From an uncultured Nonlabens sp. (GTDB lineage Bacteria > Bacteroidota > Bacteroidia > Flavobacteriales > Flavobacteriaceae): a DNA stretch of 64,000 nt. Shown piece after piece: positions 60,105 to 64,000 of the stretch. The stretch covers positions 55,410 through 119,409 of the forward strand of contig NZ_CANLXZ010000009.1 of the NCBI RefSeq assembly GCF_947495285.1, written 5' to 3'. Under the pieces are notes generated by a model, which worked only from the letters and a program-made list of their open reading frames with translations, made no database searches and was not told the origin of the DNA. Each line of letters starts with the position of its first letter. The first letter of the stretch is position 1. Made by a program: the position numbers and the translations under genes.

Positions 60105-62945
60105 TTACTCCACTTCTAACTCCTGACTAGCTTTTCCACCACTACCGCTTAACTTAACAGAATAGACTCCTTTAGGTAAATAATACTTTCCGTTTTGTGC
60201 TTTTGCAGGTCTGTTTTCTTTGTCAAATTTTTTCAAAGCATATTCTCCTACAGTACCATTATAAGTGTAGAAGTTAAGACCGATAGTACTCATGTTGGCA
60301 TCTTCATAAATGGTTTTTCCATCTTTGTTGAGTACCTCTATCTTTACTTTTCCAGCCATAGGTGTGTAGTAAGAAAGTTCTATACTAGGTTCTGATCCTT
60401 TGCTCCACATAAAACCTTGTGATCCATATCTAGACGAGGCTCTGGTTTTGTCGATTTTCGCGAAAGCGAAACCATCATTATCCATCAACGCTAGTGCATC
60501 TAAATTTGCAGTATAAATAGAACGACCGTGTGTACCTATTAACAAGTCGTTTGCAACTGGTTGTATTTTCATGTCGTGAACGGCAACTGGTGGCATACCA
60601 TTATTTAAAATATCCCAAGTTGCTCCACTATTTGTACTTATGTAACTACCATTATCTGTTCCTACAAAGAGAGTGTTCTTACTTTTAGGATGTTCAATAA
60701 TCACGTTTACAGACGAGGTAGGGATGTTGTTGCTTATGTTTTTCCAGGTCGTACCATAGTCATCACTCATGAAAACATAGGTGGTAAAATCATCAAATCG
60801 ATAACCGTTTAAGGTTACATAAACACGTTCTTTTTTGTGTTGAGAAGCAACGACACGGCTTACCCATAGGTTTGCCGGCCAGTTGCCTTTAAGGCTTTTC
60901 CAGGTTGCGCCGCTATCTTGAGTAAGTTGTACTAAACCGTCATCTGAGCCTGTGTAAATTAATCCGAATTGAAATGGAGATTCACTAATGGTTGTTATGG
61001 TTCCATATGCTACGTTTCCTTCTTTACTACCTTGAGTAAGGTCTGGTGAGATAGCGGTCCAGTCTGTACCATTGTTCATAGAACGGTGTAATTTATTGCT
61101 ACCTAAATAAAGGATATCCTGATTATGCGAGCTTAATAGAATAGGAGTTTGCCAGTTGAAACGGTATGGAGATTCTCCTAATTCATGTTTAGGTTGTATG
61201 TATGTACGCTCTCCAGAATCGCGATGTATTCTATAGTAGTTACCAAACTGGTATCCGGTATAAACGATGTCACTATTTCTAGCGTCTATTTGAATCTGCA
61301 TACCATCGCCACCCATTATGCTTTTCCATGGGTAATGGCCTTTTTGTTGCCATGCTCTGTTTTCTCTGGCGTTATGTGCGCCTACCCAAACACCATTATC
61401 TTGTAAACCACCATAGACATTGTAAGGTTTTTCTGTATCGTAATTAATTGAGTAGAATTGACCTACACTAGGCGAGTTATTTTTGATCCATGTCTCACCG
61501 TCATCATAAGAGATGTTAAGTCCACCGTCGTTACCATTTATAATGTGACCACGTTTATTAGGATTTACCCATAAAGCATGATGGTCTGCATGCACGTTTT
61601 CTCTGGAAATATTGATCCAGTTCTTACCGCCATCTGCAGATTTAATAATGGGTACGCCCATAACGTAAAGGTGCTCCACATCGCTAGGGTCTACACGTAC
61701 TTGTGCAAAATAGTATCCATAGCTGTAAAACGCACCGTCTATCTGTCCTTCATGGGTCTTATTCCATGTCTTACCACCATCGTTAGAGCGATACAATTCG
61801 GCTCCTTTTACTGGTGTGTTAAAAAGCTGTGTATTTGCTGTTTCAAGATATTTTGCAACATCCATAGGAGTGGCATCTCCTGCTCGCACCATGTTTTTTA
61901 AGTTTTGAGCACGGTATTTTTCTTGAAAACCGTTTTGTTTTAAAAAGTTGTTTAGTTTTTTATCGTCCAGTTGTAAGAAGTCGTTTTGAGACATTGAGGT
62001 GAAGTCGTTTTTAGAAAGCTGACCTCTAGTCTCTTTTTTAGAGTCTGTTTTTTGAGCAGGTCTTCTAAATTGGGAATCATGAATGGCGTACACGGTGTTT
62101 TCATCATATACAGCTAGTCCTATACGGCCGGTGCCACTTCCTACAGGAAAACCGCTTGCCTCGGTAGTTATTTTAATCCAGCTCTGTCCAGCATCGGTAC
62201 TTTTATAAATAGCACTTGCTGTTCCACTTCCATCAAAATTCCATGCTTTGCGGTTTTTCTGCCAGCTGGCAGCATACATGATATTAAAATTATCTGGTAC
62301 TGTCGCTAGATCTATAAAGCCAGCAGTACTGGTCGCAAATAGAGTTTTATCCCAAGTTGTTCCACCATCTTGAGTAGTGTAAATACCATGATTATCGCTT
62401 ACTGAATATAATGGGCCAGTTACCGCAACGACTACATGGTCGGTGTTTTTAGGATCTATTAATATACGTCCTATATGTTGAGAGTCTGTAAGCATGGGCT
62501 TGCTCCATGTTTTACCCCAATCGGTAGATTTAAGTAATCCTATACCGGCATAACTACTGCGGCTAGAGTTGTTTTCTCCTGTTCCTGCCCATATGGTTTT
62601 AGAAGTCCAGTCTGCTGCGATATCACCTAGATTAATTGTACCAGCATTATCCATAATAGGAGTAAAGCTAGTTCCATTATTATGAGTATACCATAAACCA
62701 CCACTGGCATATGCGACTAACATTTCTGTTGGGTCTGCTGGGTTAATGTCTATATCTACTACACGACCAGACATGACTGTAGGTCCTATGTTTTTAAACT
62801 CTAGGTTTTTAAAAGGAGACGACTGTGATAATTGCTTTTTTTTATCAAGACTATTTTGTATTTCTGTACCGCTGGTGGCAACTAGATTTTGGGCAAAGGT
62901 GAATACGGAAGTACTTATTAATAGTAAAGAGAAGAGCTTTTTCAT
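60105..62945 (-). CDS. Secreted Asp-box/VPS10-like repeat protein
   Basis: 946 aa with a signal peptide (1-18, ending V-F-T-F-A-Q). At least ten Asp-box motifs S-x-D-x-G-x-T-W occur along the chain (for example S-T-D-W-G-K-T-W, T-Q-D-G-G-T-T-W, S-N-D-G-G-K-T-W, S-Y-D-D-G-E-T-W), as in sialidase-type and VPS10/sortilin propellers. H-A-D-H-H-A-L-W is in the middle. The last 120 residues are a beta-rich tail. It may be a surface receptor or glycosidase-like protein. A partial copy of the iterated palindrome (60456-60468) encodes F-A-F-A-K. Confidence 0.88.
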   Translation of the reverse strand: MKKLFSLLLISTSVFTFAQNLVATSGTEIQNSLDKKKQLSQSSPFKNLEFKNIGPTVMSGRVVDIDINPADPTEMLVAYASGGLWYTHNNGTSFTPIMDNAGTINLGDIAADWTSKTIWAGTGENNSSRSSYAGIGLLKSTDWGKTWSKPMLTDSQHIGRILIDPKNTDHVVVAVTGPLYSVSDNHGIYTTQDGGTTWDKTLFATSTAGFIDLATVPDNFNIMYAASWQKNRKAWNFDGSGTASAIYKSTDAGQSWIKITTEASGFPVGSGTGRIGLAVYDENTVYAIHDSQFRRPAQKTDSKKETRGQLSKNDFTSMSQNDFLQLDDKKLNNFLKQNGFQEKYRAQNLKNMVRAGDATPMDVAKYLETANTQLFNTPVKGAELYRSNDGGKTWNKTHEGQIDGAFYSYGYYFAQVRVDPSDVEHLYVMGVPIIKSADGGKNWINISRENVHADHHALWVNPNKRGHIINGNDGGLNISYDDGETWIKNNSPSVGQFYSINYDTEKPYNVYGGLQDNGVWVGAHNARENRAWQQKGHYPWKSIMGGDGMQIQIDARNSDIVYTGYQFGNYYRIHRDSGERTYIQPKHELGESPYRFNWQTPILLSSHNQDILYLGSNKLHRSMNNGTDWTAISPDLTQGSKEGNVAYGTITTISESPFQFGLIYTGSDDGLVQLTQDSGATWKSLKGNWPANLWVSRVVASQHKKERVYVTLNGYRFDDFTTYVFMSDDYGTTWKNISNNIPTSSVNVIIEHPKSKNTLFVGTDNGSYISTNSGATWDILNNGMPPVAVHDMKIQPVANDLLIGTHGRSIYTANLDALALMDNDGFAFAKIDKTRASSRYGSQGFMWSKGSEPSIELSYYTPMAGKVKIEVLNKDGKTIYEDANMSTIGLNFYTYNGTVGEYALKKFDKENRPAKAQNGKYYLPKGVYSVKLSGSGGKASQELEVE
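60456..60468. repeat. Partial iterated palindrome (in VPS10-like gene)
   Basis: The core TTTCGCGAAA is intact and the right arm keeps GCG, but the left arm has GAT in place of CGC. It encodes A-F-A-K on the minus strand. Confidence 0.7.
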
Positions 62946-63113
62946 GAAGTGTTTTTTAAGGGGCGTTTAAAGATAAGGACTTTGAATTATAGTTTTAATC
63001 TTTGTGATTCTTTAAGGCAAGAATATAAAAATTTTTTCTTGGGTTGTTTTCTTCTAACTTATTTTTATCATATTCCTAACATATTAATGATACTCTTTAT
63101 TTACATTACACAA

Positions 63114-63908
63114 ATGAAAAAAATAATACTAGTTTTATTTGTAGCGACATGGATAGTGTCCTGTAAGACCGATGGAAAAAATGAAGTTTCTAAAGTAAAA
63201 GAAACCGTTGTAGAACATACTAGGGTAGATCTATCTAGATATCCTCAGGGATTAAAGGATGTACTTGCTGCACATGGTGGACTTCAAAAATGGTCTGAAA
63301 TGAAAAGTCTTACTTACTCTCTAGATGAAACAGAAACTATTGCAGATGTGCAGACTAGAGATATAGTCGTAAAATCACCAACTCATACCATAGGTTCTCT
63401 AGATGGTAAGGTATGGATCGCACAGGATAGTGCTTATTTTCCAGAAGCTAGAGCAAGATTCTATCATAACCTTATGTTCTATTTCTATGCTATGCCTTTC
63501 TTACTCGCAGATAATGGTATTGTCTATGAAGAGGTAGAACCACTAGAATTTAATGGAGTTATTTTCCCTGGGATAAAAGTAGGTTTTGAAGCTGCGGTAG
63601 GAGACTCTCCAGATGATAATTACCTTATGTACTATCATCCAATAACTAAGAAAATGACGTGGTTAGCTTATACAGTTACCGCTGGTAAAAAAGGAAAGTC
63701 AGATAATTTTAGTTTTGTGAATTATAAGGAGTGGAATGAGGTAAACGGTTTATTGTTACCTACACAACTTGCTTGGTATAAAGTAGAAAATAATAGACCT
63801 ACTATACCTGCTGGTAAAGTACGAGAATTTAAAAGTATAGATGTAGACAGCGGTGATATGGATACGGCAACATTTACAAAACCAGAAAACGGTGTTTATG
63901 TAGACTAG
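63114..63908 (+). CDS. DUF6503-like lipoprotein
   Basis: 264 aa from the ATG at 63114, which gives a clean lipoprotein signal (I-V-S-C, Cys17). A longer frame from 62949 would bury the signal. The mature part is beta-rich (H-G-G-L-Q-K-W-S-E-M-K-S-L-T-Y-S), similar in type to LolA-like and DUF6503 outer-membrane lipoproteins. It resembles the tail of the M16 partner at 28823. It is divergent from the VPS10-like gene. Confidence 0.8.
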   Translation: MKKIILVLFVATWIVSCKTDGKNEVSKVKETVVEHTRVDLSRYPQGLKDVLAAHGGLQKWSEMKSLTYSLDETETIADVQTRDIVVKSPTHTIGSLDGKVWIAQDSAYFPEARARFYHNLMFYFYAMPFLLADNGIVYEEVEPLEFNGVIFPGIKVGFEAAVGDSPDDNYLMYYHPITKKMTWLAYTVTAGKKGKSDNFSFVNYKEWNEVNGLLLPTQLAWYKVENNRPTIPAGKVREFKSIDVDSGDMDTATFTKPENGVYVD

Positions 63909-63975
63909 ATAAAGTTATAAAACCAATAGCGTCCTAAACGTTTAAAAAGAGAAAGGGAAATTTGTTCCTCAAAGT

Positions 63976-63983
63976 TACCTTTG
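63976..63983 (+). promoter_or_regulatory. -7 promoter element near window end
   Basis: TACCTTTG fits TAnnTTTG. The gene it serves probably starts beyond the window. Confidence 0.4.
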
Positions 63984-64000
63984 TGGTGCAACACAAAAAA

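Overview
The window is one AT-rich chromosomal segment of a marine-type member of the Bacteroidota, almost certainly family Flavobacteriaceae. The evidence is the adjacent ssb-gldE-gldD gliding genes, a PorP/SprF type IX secretion protein, a secreted protein with a type IX-like tail, many DUFs typical of the group (4292, 4301, 4199, 3098, 4230), Bacteroidota promoters (TTTG, about 19 bp, TAnnTTTG) and general scarcity of Shine-Dalgarno sequences. A Nonlabens-like genus is possible but I cannot prove it from sequence alone. There are no rRNA or tRNA genes, CRISPR arrays, intact insertion sequences or prophage genes.

Layout. 1-2.9 kb: DUF4292 lipoprotein, EnvC-like LytM protein and an acyl-CoA thioesterase. 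3.3-7.4 kb: two secreted proteins, one a large lipase-like protein. 7.5-15.5 kb: RNase G, a 30-residue very basic protein, HU, mutY, ssb, gldE, gldD, a DMT transporter and rsmI. 15.6-22.4 kb: minus-strand genes for exonuclease III and isoaspartyl peptidase, then a tightly packed operon (phosphopantetheinyl transferase, GGGP synthase-like, YkoF-like, PnuC, NadR-like kinase, DUF4301, ArfB). 22.5-26.9 kb: ahcY, small genes, a gene-poor stretch with a decayed gene, and rpmA/rplU. 27-31 kb: two M16 protease-family genes. 31-37 kb: DinB, uppP, DUF3098, ftsX and leuS. 37.2-42.4 kb: cytochrome oxidase assembly and subunits (heme O synthase, two COIII-type subunits, subunit IV, SCO-like and SCO, DUF420). 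42.6-49.7 kb: a MacAB/TolC-like export system with two permeases and two adaptors. 49.8-54.2 kb: tsaB, dodecin, NifU-like, PorP/SprF, SpoU methylase and a membrane protein. 54.3-60.1 kb: a minus-strand operon with a membrane-bound MutS-like ATPase, YjbR, DUF4230, a cyclase-family lipoprotein, two COG3541-like nucleotidyltransferases and an upstream gene interrupted by TAG. 60.1-63.9 kb: a large Asp-box repeat protein and a lipoprotein.

The most striking non-gene signal is a dispersed perfect palindrome with core GCTTTCGCGAAAGC. It occurs 13 times exactly, about every 2-10 kb, both between genes and inside them. In coding regions it is always in one of two reading frames (R-F-R-E-S or A-F-A-K-A). 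Three copies form the end of signal peptides. By chance a given 14-mer would not be expected even once in 64 kb. It behaves like a highly iterated palindrome or a palindromic protein-binding or selfish repeat, and I know of no description of it. Second in interest are two small genes that read on in frame past a TAG stop (59685-60086 and 24944-25213), best explained as recent pseudogenes.
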